64,000 nucleotides of DNA from Lysobacterales bacterium (GTDB lineage Bacteria; Pseudomonadota; Gammaproteobacteria; Xanthomonadales; Marinicellaceae). Below are positions 8,365-17,982 of the stretch, piece by piece. Below the pieces are notes generated by a model. That model did no database searches, was not told where the DNA came from, and saw only the letters and a list, made by a program, of their open reading frames with translations. The stretch is from NCBI GenBank assembly GCA_020442635.1, contig JAGRJR010000001.1:1-64000 (forward strand). Direction: 5' to 3'. Position 1 is the first letter of the stretch. Each line of letters begins with the position of its first letter. The position numbers and the translations under genes are program-made.

Positions 8365-10269
8365 CTAAAAAGTTAAGGTTTTGGCAACTCGAAATCCGAG
8401 TCTCGGGTCAGTCAGGTCATTTTTAGCCTTCACCCGATGGGAAACTTCATATTCTTCTATGGCACTGCCCCAGTTGCCACCGCGAATCACGCGTTCACTG
8501 CAACCTGGATTTACCCAAGTTGAGCCGTCACTTGGGGCGCGAGTGTAAGAGTCATGCCAACAATCTTCTACCCACTCCATCACATTTCCGCTGAGGTCGT
8601 ATAAGCCTAACAGGTTCTTAATAAATGAGCCTGCCGGGGCAGGACCCCAATGACCATCTTCATAGTTTTCAAATCCTTCACGCCAGCGAATACGGCTGCG
8701 TTTGAATTTATCTTTGGCACCAGAAAAATTACCCAGAATTTGATTAGGTTGTTGATTGCCCCAGGGGTAGATGGTTTCACTGTTACCTTTCAGTATATAT
8801 TCAAACTCACTTTCTGATAGCAGTCGATAGTTTTGTCCGGTGCTGCTTTGTAACCAGTTGGCGTATGCGGCGGCATCATCCCAAGAAATATGAATGACTG
8901 GCAAGTTGTCATCTGCAGGTTTACCAAGATAATCATGTCGCCAATTGATATTGAATTTTTCTTTAAACCGACCACTGCCTTCGTCATACACCTTTGCCCG
9001 ATTGTTTTTTTCGGCTGTGGTGGTGTAGTTTGAGGCTTGAGTAAATTGTTTGAACTGGCCAACAGTTATTTCTGTTTGGCTCACAGCAAAACCATAGTCG
9101 AATTCCACCAAATGCCTCGGACGTTGGTGTTTGGGACCAGTTTGATTGCCCATATAGTAACTGCCTGCTGGCATAACTACCATGGTGGGGCCATTCTGAC
9201 CATTATTGAGTAAATCATTGAATTGATCATGGATGTCATATGGGCCGTAAATTTGGGTCTTTTGAAACAAATCTTCATAACCTTGAATCTGTCCAGCTGC
9301 AATCTCTAGTTCTTTCAGTTCATTAATCATGTTTTCGGCTCGACTTATATTCAGGTCATTAATGGCCGCATAAAATTGTTGATCCAGATAAGCAAAGCGA
9401 TCTTGTTTTTGGTTCTCAATTTCATTGATGGTCGTTAAAGTTATTGGATGAGTCGGCTCTATTTCATTGAGAATGGTTATTTGTTCATCTGCAATAGTGA
9501 AATCCAGTTCTTGGGCAGCACGAATAGCTGTTTGATTAATCAGGCTAAGTATCTGTTCTTTGAGCTCCAAAATAGGTTGATAATTGGGGTCGAGTTCAAA
9601 TGCAACCAGTAAGGTATGAACAGCATCTTTTTGATCTGTATCGTACAAACGACCTGCTTGGATGTGTTGCACAATTTCACCCCTTAATCTTTCAAGTGTA
9701 TAAATGACACTGATTTGATTGGTGTAATTTTGTATTCTTGGATCATTTTCATCCATCGATTTAAGGCGAGCAGTGAGTGCAGTCAGCGTTTTGGCATCAT
9801 AGTCTCTGACAGCCTGATCGGACTGGGTGTATAGTGAGGCGTGAACGGTGGTCAGTAGTTGCTCAAATTCATCAGATTGAAACCCTAACTCTTTGGCTTT
9901 AAGCAAATAAACCAAGGTGTTTTGATTTTCAGGAAAAAAATCATGATCCTGTTGGTGTGATATTGTGGCTAATTCAAACAGGTTTTCGGCAGTCAAATTA
10001 CTGAAATCATACGCATCTTTGTTGGCTAACCAATCGGGTATTTGCACTTCTTCTATGACCGCTGTAGGTAGTTCTTTGGTTTGTGTGGGTTGCTCAGTGC
10101 CAGTAATAGCGGTATTTGCATCAATGTCATTGCCAAATGGAGACAGTTGGTTTTGTGTGGTGATAGATGTTGAAAAAATGTCATCGTGGGTACGAAGATA
10201 AAACAGGGTATAAATCAAAATCATACCCAGTACCAACATAATGGTTTCTTTAAGACCGATTAATGACAT
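8365..10269 (-). CDS. Membrane-anchored FGE/SUMF1-domain protein
   Basis: 634 residues. A transmembrane segment at about 11-24 (MLVLGMILIYTLFYL) anchors it, with the rest probably periplasmic. Residues about 90-350 are a helical, coiled-coil or TPR-like region rich in Gln and Leu. Residues about 365-630 are a formylglycine-generating-enzyme (sulfatase-modifying factor) domain: MVVMPAGSYYMGNQTGPKHQRPRH, then HISWDDAAAYANWL, LYDLSGNVMEWVED, VIRGGNWGS and LGFRVAK. The paired catalytic Cys of true FGE after RGG are absent (RGGNWGSAIEEYEVSHR), so oxidation of a sulfatase Cys is unlikely. Its start lies 10 bases inside the upstream nucleotidase gene, showing translational coupling. Confidence 0.85.
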   Translation of the reverse strand: MSLIGLKETIMLVLGMILIYTLFYLRTHDDIFSTSITTQNQLSPFGNDIDANTAITGTEQPTQTKELPTAVIEEVQIPDWLANKDAYDFSNLTAENLFELATISHQQDHDFFPENQNTLVYLLKAKELGFQSDEFEQLLTTVHASLYTQSDQAVRDYDAKTLTALTARLKSMDENDPRIQNYTNQISVIYTLERLRGEIVQHIQAGRLYDTDQKDAVHTLLVAFELDPNYQPILELKEQILSLINQTAIRAAQELDFTIADEQITILNEIEPTHPITLTTINEIENQKQDRFAYLDQQFYAAINDLNISRAENMINELKELEIAAGQIQGYEDLFQKTQIYGPYDIHDQFNDLLNNGQNGPTMVVMPAGSYYMGNQTGPKHQRPRHLVEFDYGFAVSQTEITVGQFKQFTQASNYTTTAEKNNRAKVYDEGSGRFKEKFNINWRHDYLGKPADDNLPVIHISWDDAAAYANWLQSSTGQNYRLLSESEFEYILKGNSETIYPWGNQQPNQILGNFSGAKDKFKRSRIRWREGFENYEDGHWGPAPAGSFIKNLLGLYDLSGNVMEWVEDCWHDSYTRAPSDGSTWVNPGCSERVIRGGNWGSAIEEYEVSHRVKAKNDLTDPRLGFRVAKTLTF

Positions 10270-11885
10270 TGATCCCTGGTGGTGTTACAAATTCTATAAT
10301 CTCGATTGGCTTCGAGTGGTTCTGACTGTGATTCCAATAGTTCTTTGAACATGGCTTTGACTTGTGCGCCGCTTTGTTCACATGTTACTTGCATGTTTTC
10401 ATTTAACATGGTGTAGCCATCATGATCGGTGCTGTCTGAAATGAGGTAATAGGGCAAGACGGCACGAATGGTTGTTTTATCATCAGTCCTGTTCTCAAAT
10501 CCACCTTCAAGTTCGCCTTTAAGGTGTACATGTGAGACCTGTTGTTTGTCAGGATCATGAATAAACACAAAACCGGCAATTTGTAGCCAGTGCCCATTCG
10601 CTGTCCAACTTGAAATGCTGTGAGCCAACACATCCATTAAAACCGGGCGTTCAAATTCTATGAGACGTAAATCACTGGGGTAGGGGAACATTTCCTCCAG
10701 ATGTTTTACGGTGATGCCACTACCAGCTGGTATGTTCTGATTCAAGCGGATGGAACCTGAATTCAATAGAACCACATCGGCATCACATGATTGAAATTGC
10801 TCAAGAATCATGTCTGCCAGGGTGTTTCCAAGATTGGTTTCAAATCGGCGTATTTCAGTCTCTTCGGCCATTAATTGGTTTTTGGTATAGCCCAAAACCT
10901 TGGACAGGCATTCGCCTTCCCGGTTTAATTTTTCACAGTATTTTTTATCTATATTTTGTGTCAGCTGTTGCACCAGATCGACGGTGTCTTGATCTTCAGC
11001 AAAAGCCTCGTCCAATTGAACCACTTGCGGCATGACTTGATGCCGATTATCGTCAAAAGTCACTTCGGCGACTATGGCAGATGCAGCATCGGCATCGGCT
11101 TTTAAAATCCAGCGTCCATTAACCTGTTCCGTTTGCACATAATGTTCATGACCACCAAATATGATGTCAGGCCGGATATTTTCAGGAAGTTCCATCATTG
11201 CCAAATCATCGGGTAACCATTGATGAGTCAATGCAATAACGAAATCTGCTCCTTGGTTTCTAAGCAGTGGAACATAGTGTTCTGCAATGTCTTTAAAACC
11301 AATAAAACTTTCAATATATTCTGGATGTACAATGTCGGTCGAATAAGAAAAAACACCCACTTTGTGGTCACCAAAAGTGATTATTGTGGATTTGCTCATT
11401 TTTTCAGATTGTAAAGAATCTGGTTGCCAGTTAATGTTACTGTCCAACCAGGTGAATTCTGACTGTGCCAACAGTTCATTCATGATTGGTATGTGTTTGT
11501 TTTTTCCTTTATCGAATTCATGATTACCCCAAGTAACCAACATGCGGTCATCAAATTGTCCCAATGTGCCATCAAGCATGTTCATGGTTTGTATCATGGC
11601 AAGCCCGTTGTCTTGTTTACTGGTAAATGAAGGATGCAAAAAATCACCAGCATGTAGGAATAAGACATGTTGGTATTGGGCTTCAATTTGCTTTCTCAGT
11701 TCACGGACACGGGCCAAACCACCGGTCTTGCCATTATTTATCCCAGCAATGCGATAAACATCATTTATGGATATGATGGCGAGCTTTTGTTCAGAGTTTT
11801 GTTCGCTGGTGTTATTTTTGGTTGCATGTTGGCAGGCAGAACATACAATGAATACTGAGAGTAATTTAAGGATATGGTTTTTCAT
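10260..11885 (-). CDS. 5'-nucleotidase / UshA-like metallophosphatase lipoprotein
   Basis: Lipoprotein signal with lipobox VCSAC near residue 18. A calcineurin-like phosphoesterase domain follows: IISINDVYRIAG, LFLHAGDFLHPS, VTWGNHEFDKG, IALTHQWLPDDL and IFGGHEHY supply the di-metal ligands. The C-terminal 5'-nucleotidase domain has ETNLGNTLADMIL and DVVLLNSGSIR. The family hydrolyses nucleotides or cyclic nucleotides in the periplasm to scavenge phosphate and nucleosides. Start at ATG 11885, needed for the signal peptide, shares a CATG with the divergent RNase D start. First gene of the operon with the FGE-domain protein and the 141-aa exported protein. Confidence 0.88.
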   Translation of the reverse strand: MKNHILKLLSVFIVCSACQHATKNNTSEQNSEQKLAIISINDVYRIAGINNGKTGGLARVRELRKQIEAQYQHVLFLHAGDFLHPSFTSKQDNGLAMIQTMNMLDGTLGQFDDRMLVTWGNHEFDKGKNKHIPIMNELLAQSEFTWLDSNINWQPDSLQSEKMSKSTIITFGDHKVGVFSYSTDIVHPEYIESFIGFKDIAEHYVPLLRNQGADFVIALTHQWLPDDLAMMELPENIRPDIIFGGHEHYVQTEQVNGRWILKADADAASAIVAEVTFDDNRHQVMPQVVQLDEAFAEDQDTVDLVQQLTQNIDKKYCEKLNREGECLSKVLGYTKNQLMAEETEIRRFETNLGNTLADMILEQFQSCDADVVLLNSGSIRLNQNIPAGSGITVKHLEEMFPYPSDLRLIEFERPVLMDVLAHSISSWTANGHWLQIAGFVFIHDPDKQQVSHVHLKGELEGGFENRTDDKTTIRAVLPYYLISDSTDHDGYTMLNENMQVTCEQSGAQVKAMFKELLESQSEPLEANRDYRICNTTRDQCH

Positions 11886-12939
11886 GACTGAGATTTTAGC
11901 AAACTTTACCTGGATTGATGATACTGATGATGCAATAAATTTAGTAAATCAACTGGATGAATCTGCTGATTATGCGATAGATACAGAATTTGAACGCAGT
12001 CGTACTTTTTATTTAAATCCAGCGGTGTTGCAAATCAAATGTAATCAACAATTTTATCTGGTTGATATTGCGATTCCTGCAATCGCTGAAATAGTTATGA
12101 AACCTATAAACGGTTTGACTTTACATTCTGGCTCAGAAGATTTGGAGTTGTGGTTCCAGGTAACAGGACACAAGCCTGAGCGAGTTTTTGACACCCAGGT
12201 TGCCGCCGCTTTAGCAGGTTATTCATTGCACACTTCTTATTTGAATCTGGTGCAAGAATTGATGGGTGTTGAATTAGACAAAGCCATGAGTCGATCAGAT
12301 TGGCTGGCCAGGCCTTTAAGTGAAGAGCAAATCAAGTATGCCGTTGAGGACATTGTTTACCTGGATGAATTCAAAGCCATCCTCTCTGATAAAGTAGAGT
12401 CTCGTGGATTAACCCCGTTATTTAATGTACTGATGCAGCAGATGATAGACAATATTGAAACAGATCGTCACAATGAAAAGTTGTTTCAAAAACTGGTTAA
12501 GGCAGAAAGATTGAAAGCTGACGAGGCCAATAAGCTGTGGTTGATACTTAATTGGCGTGATGCTATAGCCAAGCAACGCAATAAACCACGGAACTGGATA
12601 CTTAAGCCGCCACAAATTGTGTCGATTATCCGTAAAGTGAAGTATTTCAGTGATTTGTTTCATTTGGGTTTGCACCCGAATTTTGTTAAACATCATGGTC
12701 ATAACTTGTTACATGCGATGTACTCAGATGATGAGGCTTTGTTGAAACAGAAACCAGCATTGATTCGATTAAACAGCCAGCAAGGCACTCGGTTAAGCGA
12801 GATGAAGCAAAGGATTAACCAAGTTGCAAATCGATACGACATTGAACCATCCATCATTATTAACGTGGCTGATTTGAAAAAACTGGCTTTTGAGAATGGT
12901 CAGTTAGAAGATTTAGCCAGTTGGAGGGTTTTGGTGTAG
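11884..12939 (+). CDS. rnd: Ribonuclease D
   Basis: 3'-5' exoribonuclease of the DEDD family that trims tRNA precursors and small stable RNAs. The DEDDy residues are visible: YAIDTEFERSRTFY (Exo I), LHSGSEDLELWF (Exo II), and SRSDWLARPLSEEQIKYAVEDIVYL (Exo III with the Tyr). An HRDC domain follows in the last 150 residues (LWLILNWRDAIAKQRNKPRNWI). The frame is open back to 11767, but homology begins at MTEILANFTWI, so ATG 11884 is chosen, with AAGGAT upstream. It overlaps the divergent nucleotidase start by two bases. Confidence 0.93.
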   Translation: MTEILANFTWIDDTDDAINLVNQLDESADYAIDTEFERSRTFYLNPAVLQIKCNQQFYLVDIAIPAIAEIVMKPINGLTLHSGSEDLELWFQVTGHKPERVFDTQVAAALAGYSLHTSYLNLVQELMGVELDKAMSRSDWLARPLSEEQIKYAVEDIVYLDEFKAILSDKVESRGLTPLFNVLMQQMIDNIETDRHNEKLFQKLVKAERLKADEANKLWLILNWRDAIAKQRNKPRNWILKPPQIVSIIRKVKYFSDLFHLGLHPNFVKHHGHNLLHAMYSDDEALLKQKPALIRLNSQQGTRLSEMKQRINQVANRYDIEPSIIINVADLKKLAFENGQLEDLASWRVLV

Positions 12940-12952
12940 AATCTTGTGAATA

Positions 12953-12980
12953 TTAAGACCCACATCCATGTAAGTCTTAA
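12953..12980. terminator. Hairpin between rnd and the FG-GAP gene
   Basis: A 7-bp stem TTAAGAC / GTCTTAA with a 14-nt loop stands between convergent genes. There is no clean T-run, so it is only a possible terminator. Confidence 0.4.
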
Positions 12981-13012
12981 GGTTTAAATTGGACTGATTA
13001 ATCCTAGAATAG

Positions 13013-14593
13013 CTATTTTCCTAAATTAAACTCAAAGCCATCTTTAAAAATGATATCAGGATTGAGGTAGAAAATTTCGGAAACAGAACCTGCATCAATG
13101 TCCCCATCACCTGATGTTTTACCTGAGGCAGAAACCACCAGAGAAGGTCCAAAATAATTTTCAGACTGATTGATTGCAAAACCGAAATTATCGCCGGCTT
13201 GCTCACCTTCAAGATAGCTACTTTCAGCAAAATCTATGCCTGTGGACAAACCAGGAAGCACATGAATAAACCCGGATTCAGAACCGTTATTGGTTTCAAA
13301 AGGAACACCCACAATAGCTTCTGCAAACCCATCAACATTCAGATCAGCTACTCCGAGGCTATAACCAAAACGATCATTGGTCTCTGCTGTGCCGAATATA
13401 CCAGCGGTTTGCTGGCTAAATGTTAAACTACCTGTAGTGGTCAGTCCAATGCCTGATCCTGGTATGTAATGTGCGGCTCCAGCATCAACGATGTTCCCCA
13501 AGTCTTCAAAGGGTGCTCCAATCAGCAAATCATCATTACCATCGCCATTGATATCGCCTACAGCCAATGAAAAGCCAAATACATCGATTGATTCTGTTAA
13601 TGCACCTGTTATGTCGGACTGTTCCCATATTTGATCATCATCAATGAGACCCAATGAGTTTCCATAAAACACTTGAACCAATCCCGCCCAAGTTAGGTTA
13701 CCAACTGTTTCATATGGTACACCAATGGCCAAATCATCATAGCCATTGTTATTAAAATCGCCTGCAGCCAGACTGAAACCAAATAAATCACCGGTTTCAC
13801 TGGATCCTGAGACATTCGGACTTGACTGGCTGATAGAATCTCTGATCAGCGGGTCCAACCCCATTAAGGGGCTACTAACCTGACCACCATAATAAATAAA
13901 AATAGCACCTGCGTTACTGGCTTGATTAAAGTTTTGACCGGGTGCGGACACCACCAAATCATCAAAATCATCTCCGTTAAAGTCGCCACTGGCAAGGGCA
14001 AAGCCAAATTCAGCAAAAGCCTGCCGATCTGTTCCTATTTGTTGATTATCATCAGCATCAATGAATAATCCTGTATTAGAGAGACCAATTGATGAGCCAT
14101 AATAAACATAGACTGCTCCGGTGTCTTCAAAAACAACATTGGCTTGATTGGTAAAATCTTTATAAGGTGCGCCTACTACTAAATCATCGTATCCATCATT
14201 GTTAAAATCGCCACTTATTAAGCTGGTTCCAAACTGTTCACCTTCTTGTACCACGTTGCTGAATTGCAGTACACTGCTGGTATTGGTTGCGCCACTTTGG
14301 TTGCCATAAAGGATCAATACTGCTCCAGCATCATTAACGAATAAATTTCTTTTGGGTGAGCCAATGGCAAGGTCTGGGTAGCCATCACCATTGAAGTCTC
14401 CGCTGGAAAGAGATTCTCCAAGCCGATCACCAGGTTGGCTTTCATTGGATCCGGCCGCGGCTAAATCCATGTCCCAATATTGCCCAAAATATGGGTCGAT
14501 CGTTTTGGTGTTTGAAAATTGATCAGCCATAACTGACTGGTTGATAATGCAAATAACTACACCTGTAGTGATTATCCTTACAAATTTGCTCAT
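13013..14593 (-). CDS. Secreted FG-GAP repeat (integrin-alpha-like propeller) protein
   Basis: Exported protein of 526 residues. The start at ATG 14593 is chosen over upstream in-frame codons because GGAG stands just ahead and it gives a signal peptide (MSKFVRIITTGVVICII..SVMA). At least seven FG-GAP repeats follow, each with a calcium-binding loop of the type GDFNGDGYPDLAIG and the partner GDRFG/GEQFG motif, forming a seven-bladed propeller. The C-terminus is DIIFKDGFEFNLGK; the IFxDGF part also ends the propeller protein at 33276-34478. Probably extracellular, in adhesion or surface display; substrate unknown. Confidence 0.88.
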   Translation of the reverse strand: MSKFVRIITTGVVICIINQSVMADQFSNTKTIDPYFGQYWDMDLAAAGSNESQPGDRLGESLSSGDFNGDGYPDLAIGSPKRNLFVNDAGAVLILYGNQSGATNTSSVLQFSNVVQEGEQFGTSLISGDFNNDGYDDLVVGAPYKDFTNQANVVFEDTGAVYVYYGSSIGLSNTGLFIDADDNQQIGTDRQAFAEFGFALASGDFNGDDFDDLVVSAPGQNFNQASNAGAIFIYYGGQVSSPLMGLDPLIRDSISQSSPNVSGSSETGDLFGFSLAAGDFNNNGYDDLAIGVPYETVGNLTWAGLVQVFYGNSLGLIDDDQIWEQSDITGALTESIDVFGFSLAVGDINGDGNDDLLIGAPFEDLGNIVDAGAAHYIPGSGIGLTTTGSLTFSQQTAGIFGTAETNDRFGYSLGVADLNVDGFAEAIVGVPFETNNGSESGFIHVLPGLSTGIDFAESSYLEGEQAGDNFGFAINQSENYFGPSLVVSASGKTSGDGDIDAGSVSEIFYLNPDIIFKDGFEFNLGK

Positions 14594-14699
14594 AATTAGC
14601 TCCATAATTGTTATTGAGGTACTTTGTAAGATGCATGCTTTAATGAAATCGCACAAGACAAATAAAATTAATGGAAAATCTGATTTGTTTGAATAAGAT

Positions 14700-17084
14700 T
14701 TATTGTTGCATTTGTGTCAAATGATTGGTCGCACTTAATGTAGATGGATCATCTGCACCATAAATTTTTATTTTTTTATCGGTAAGTGCCTTCATTTCCT
14801 GCCGGGCAGTTGATGATCCTTGCAAATATTGATTCCAAATCAAATGTTCTTGAATATCCAAAGTGACCCGGTCATTCTCAGGTAGAGCTTCTAAGGCAAT
14901 GTTGTGAATTTCCATTAACATCTCATTGGCCTCTTTCAGCTGTTTTGTTTGTTGCAGAAAAAGGACCCTCTTCAGACGCGAATTTAAAGTTAATTTCGAA
15001 TCAGCACCATGATGATTAGTTTGTACTGAAATTATTCTTTTGAATATCTCATTCGCCCGCTGATTATCACCAGCTGCAACGTATAGTTCAGCAACAATAT
15101 TTTCAAAAGCTAATGTCCTGCCGCTTTCTTTGCCGTAAGTGTTGTAAACATTGGGCATAAATGGAACAAGGGTTTCAATGGCTTTTATTGGTTGTTTTAA
15201 TTGGGCATAAATACTGGATAAATTGGCACGGGCAATTAAGGTGCTACCATGTTCTGCACCCAAAAAATCCGTCATCTCTGCCACAACATTTTCCTGCAAC
15301 TGTGCACCTTGAGATCGCGTCTCTTCATTGAACGTTAGAACGGTGGCCGCATTGCCTTTGGCAATCAAAACATTGAGGTTTTTTTCTCCATAGAAAGCCT
15401 CAAAATTTGCTATAGCCTTTTGATAAAATTCAAAAGCTTTATTGTATTGTTTCTTCCTTTCATAGTAATTCCCTTCTATTTGATGAATGAGCCCTAAGTT
15501 TGATTGCTTTCGATTGCTTTCTTCCCAAACTGATTTTGCTTGAAATATCTGTGAGGGAATTTCGTCTAATCTAAAAGTCTCTATATAGTTTTTAATCAAT
15601 CCGATATGAGCTAAAACTAAAACATCTGTATCATTTTTATTTACAGGCTTTATTTTTAATGCTTCAAGATACAGTGGTTCTGAGCTTTTGAAATCTCTAT
15701 TTCTATTAAAAATATCAGCTTTTTGCATCAACAAATCCAGTCTTTCGGAGTCGGATAAATTAAACTGATTCAGTAATTTAGTTGCTAATTCTAGCGCTTG
15801 TGAATTATTTGTGTGGAATCTGTATGTTTGTAGCAATTGTGATAAACTTTTGATCTTTTGTTGTTCTGAAATTTCATTATTAACCATCAATGTGTTTTCT
15901 GCTTCGATCAGAACATCCATAAGTAAAATGTCTTTGCCTTTGTTTAAAGGTGAAGATTTCATCAGAATATCACTTAAAATGGTATTCATGGCATGTGTTT
16001 CTTGCTGCGCCTGGGTAGTCTTATAGCTGCTGTAAAGTGAGATGCCTGTTATGCCAGCAGCCAACACCAACACAGAAGTCAATGCAAGTTGTTTGGCTCT
16101 TTTGGTTGGAGCGTTTCTGATGTGATGTAGTGATTTCTCTATCTGTCTAATAGTTGGCCTTAGTGTTGGCTCAGGTTCAAGCATACTTAGAATCAGGTGT
16201 TTCCATAACCGCGACCCTTGGATTCGATTTTTCATATGCTTAAGGTGATTGATTTGGTGTTTAATTTCCTTAAGTGTCAAATCTGCCAGTGGGTGGATTT
16301 TTGATGAAAGTTGCCAAAAAACCAAACCCAACGCAAACACATCAGATGCAGCACTCGCCGATCGGCCCTGGAATTGTTCAGGTGCCATCGCCATAGGGCT
16401 GGCTTGTTGAATATAACTACCAGTATCAAGACTTTTGGATTTTCTGCTTGAACCAAAATCCAAAAGAATGGCTCCGCGTTCAGGTTGTATCATCACGTTC
16501 ATGGCTTTGATGTCGCCATGCACCAATTGATTGTTGTGAATGGCTTTAACTGCCTGACATAAGTGTTGCGCATAGAGCAGTTGTTGTTCTTGAGTAAGTG
16601 TGGTTTGCTCTAATAGTTCATTGAGTTGTGTGCCATCGAGGTAATCACTCCAATAACCAGCCCTGTCATTATCGGTGGTGGCACCGTGAATGGCTAAAAC
16701 ATGGGGGTTTCTTACTTTGGCCATATACCTGGCTTCATCCAAAAATTGCTGCTGGCTGATGTACAGTTGACTTTTTTGACTTAAAAATTTAACTGCCACT
16801 TTGCTGTCTAATACTGGGTCGAAAGCACAATACACCTCACCGATACCTCCCTGCCCAATTTTCTTGATGATTTCCAAATGAGCCCACTGGTCACCCGCTT
16901 TCATTTGGTGGGAGTTGGTTTTGGCTTGTTGCCTGATCTGTTGGGTGATTTGATTAATTTTTTTTAGTGCTGCGAAAACTTCATCATCATGATCGGTTGA
17001 TTGGTTAAATTCATTGTCATCAAATTTACCGTCATTGATTTGTTCAGCGGCTTTGAGAATTTCATCGTCTGTTTTTTTACTCAT
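14700..17084 (-). CDS. Membrane Ser/Thr protein kinase with periplasmic TPR region
   Basis: 794 residues. The kinase domain lies at about 70-325: GQGGIGEVY glycine loop, VAVKF with Lys99, Glu117, catalytic loop LVHGDIKAMNV (HGD in place of HRD), DFG at 209-211 and the APE motif (MAPEQF). A transmembrane helix follows at about 332-352 (LALTSVLVLAAGITGISLY), then about 430 residues of tetratricopeptide repeats. The start overlaps the sigma-factor stop by four bases (ATGA). A kinase coupled this way to an ECF sigma factor is a known pairing, in which phosphorylation may replace anti-sigma control. Confidence 0.92.
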   Translation of the reverse strand: MSKKTDDEILKAAEQINDGKFDDNEFNQSTDHDDEVFAALKKINQITQQIRQQAKTNSHQMKAGDQWAHLEIIKKIGQGGIGEVYCAFDPVLDSKVAVKFLSQKSQLYISQQQFLDEARYMAKVRNPHVLAIHGATTDNDRAGYWSDYLDGTQLNELLEQTTLTQEQQLLYAQHLCQAVKAIHNNQLVHGDIKAMNVMIQPERGAILLDFGSSRKSKSLDTGSYIQQASPMAMAPEQFQGRSASAASDVFALGLVFWQLSSKIHPLADLTLKEIKHQINHLKHMKNRIQGSRLWKHLILSMLEPEPTLRPTIRQIEKSLHHIRNAPTKRAKQLALTSVLVLAAGITGISLYSSYKTTQAQQETHAMNTILSDILMKSSPLNKGKDILLMDVLIEAENTLMVNNEISEQQKIKSLSQLLQTYRFHTNNSQALELATKLLNQFNLSDSERLDLLMQKADIFNRNRDFKSSEPLYLEALKIKPVNKNDTDVLVLAHIGLIKNYIETFRLDEIPSQIFQAKSVWEESNRKQSNLGLIHQIEGNYYERKKQYNKAFEFYQKAIANFEAFYGEKNLNVLIAKGNAATVLTFNEETRSQGAQLQENVVAEMTDFLGAEHGSTLIARANLSSIYAQLKQPIKAIETLVPFMPNVYNTYGKESGRTLAFENIVAELYVAAGDNQRANEIFKRIISVQTNHHGADSKLTLNSRLKRVLFLQQTKQLKEANEMLMEIHNIALEALPENDRVTLDIQEHLIWNQYLQGSSTARQEMKALTDKKIKIYGADDPSTLSATNHLTQMQQ

Positions 17085-17623
17085 GTCATGGCCTCGGCAA
17101 CTTTGACCAACGCCCGACTGATGAACATGCGAGTAGAGTTGGCAGAAGGGCGCTGCATCATTTCAGCAATCTCCTGGTGGGAAAAACCAAACTCCATCCG
17201 CAGGATCACCGCCTCATTTTCTTCTTCTGATAATTTTTCTAATGCTTCATCATATGCAATCAAGGTGTTGAGGTCTCTTTCATAGGCCATTTTTCTTTCA
17301 TCGCTACACTGGGTGATAGATAACTGAAATGGTTTGTTTTTGCGTAATTCCTGTTTGATTTGATTGAGGAAAATGGTTCTCAAATAGGTGAAAAAAGCAC
17401 CGGGTCTTTCTGCTTTGATGTTTTCGATGTTTTTAAAGGCCAGCATCATGGTTTCCTGAACCACATCTTCGGTATCCATAAAGCCTTTTGCTTGAGTAGG
17501 GATTCTGCCATGAGCCCAACGCATCAAGGCGGGTTGGAATAAAGAAAACAGTTGCTCGCAAGAGGATTCGTCACCACCTTTATAGCGCTTTATTAAAAGA
17601 GCTGTTGTTGAATAATCTGTCAA
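17081..17623 (-). CDS. ECF-family RNA polymerase sigma factor
   Basis: 180 residues. Sigma region 2 lies at about 20-95 (LFSLFQPALMRWAHGRIP, DTEDVVQETMMLAF, FFTYLRTIFLNQIKQELRK) and region 4 at about 125-178 (LSEEENEAVILRMEFGFSHQEIAEMM, NSTRMFISRAL). It lacks regions 1.1 and 3, as ECF factors do. It is co-translated with the kinase at 14700-17084 (ATGA overlap), so the kinase is the likely regulator; no anti-sigma factor is adjacent. The targets are unknown; the TPR part of the kinase may sense an envelope signal. Confidence 0.92.
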   Translation of the reverse strand: MTDYSTTALLIKRYKGGDESSCEQLFSLFQPALMRWAHGRIPTQAKGFMDTEDVVQETMMLAFKNIENIKAERPGAFFTYLRTIFLNQIKQELRKNKPFQLSITQCSDERKMAYERDLNTLIAYDEALEKLSEEENEAVILRMEFGFSHQEIAEMMQRPSANSTRMFISRALVKVAEAMT

Positions 17624-17754
17624 ATATTCTGCTGTATACTAGATTGGCATTATTATACCTTATGGTGCGAATTTTTTTTTATTGGTTGCTACACAGTTAT
17701 AGGGAGGTATTGGTACTTGATAAGTGTCTAAAACTAAGGAAGCAGATACAACTT

Positions 17755-17976
17755 GAGACCTCAGCATAAGTCGTGAATCAAGCAAAAAAACCTAAATTTC
17801 GGCATCAGAAGGCTCAGCAATAACACACGGCCTTAACGGTTTTTATTCTTTATCTTCTTGCTAATCGCAAACCGCTAAAGAAACAAACCTGGCCTATTAC
17901 ATAGGCTTCCATCATTGAACTTTAGGCTTTGGGTTCTTTTTTACAATGACCTAGGCTTGGCTTATACAGAGCTTTC
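17755..17976. mobile_element. MITE-like element, copy 2 (222 bp, decayed)
   Basis: Same element as at 3941-4166. The left end GAGACCTCAGCAT has one change from the perfect terminal repeat, and the right end ATACAGAGCTTTC has several. The core from CACGGCCTTAACGG through AACCTGGCCTATTAC is nearly identical, while about 10 bases are missing from the left arm. Its right end stops six bases before the stop codon of the Cys-rich lipoprotein gene, so it occupies that gene's 3' flank. Confidence 0.75.
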
Positions 17977-17982
17977 AACTTA

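Noticed and set aside
8365..10269. True formylglycine-generating enzyme for sulfatases
   Set aside because: The catalytic Cys pair after the RGG motif is missing and no sulfatase gene is nearby.
11767..11883. Extended N-terminus of RNase D
   Set aside because: The extra 39 codons lie antisense to the nucleotidase signal peptide, and the RNase D homology begins at ATG 11884.
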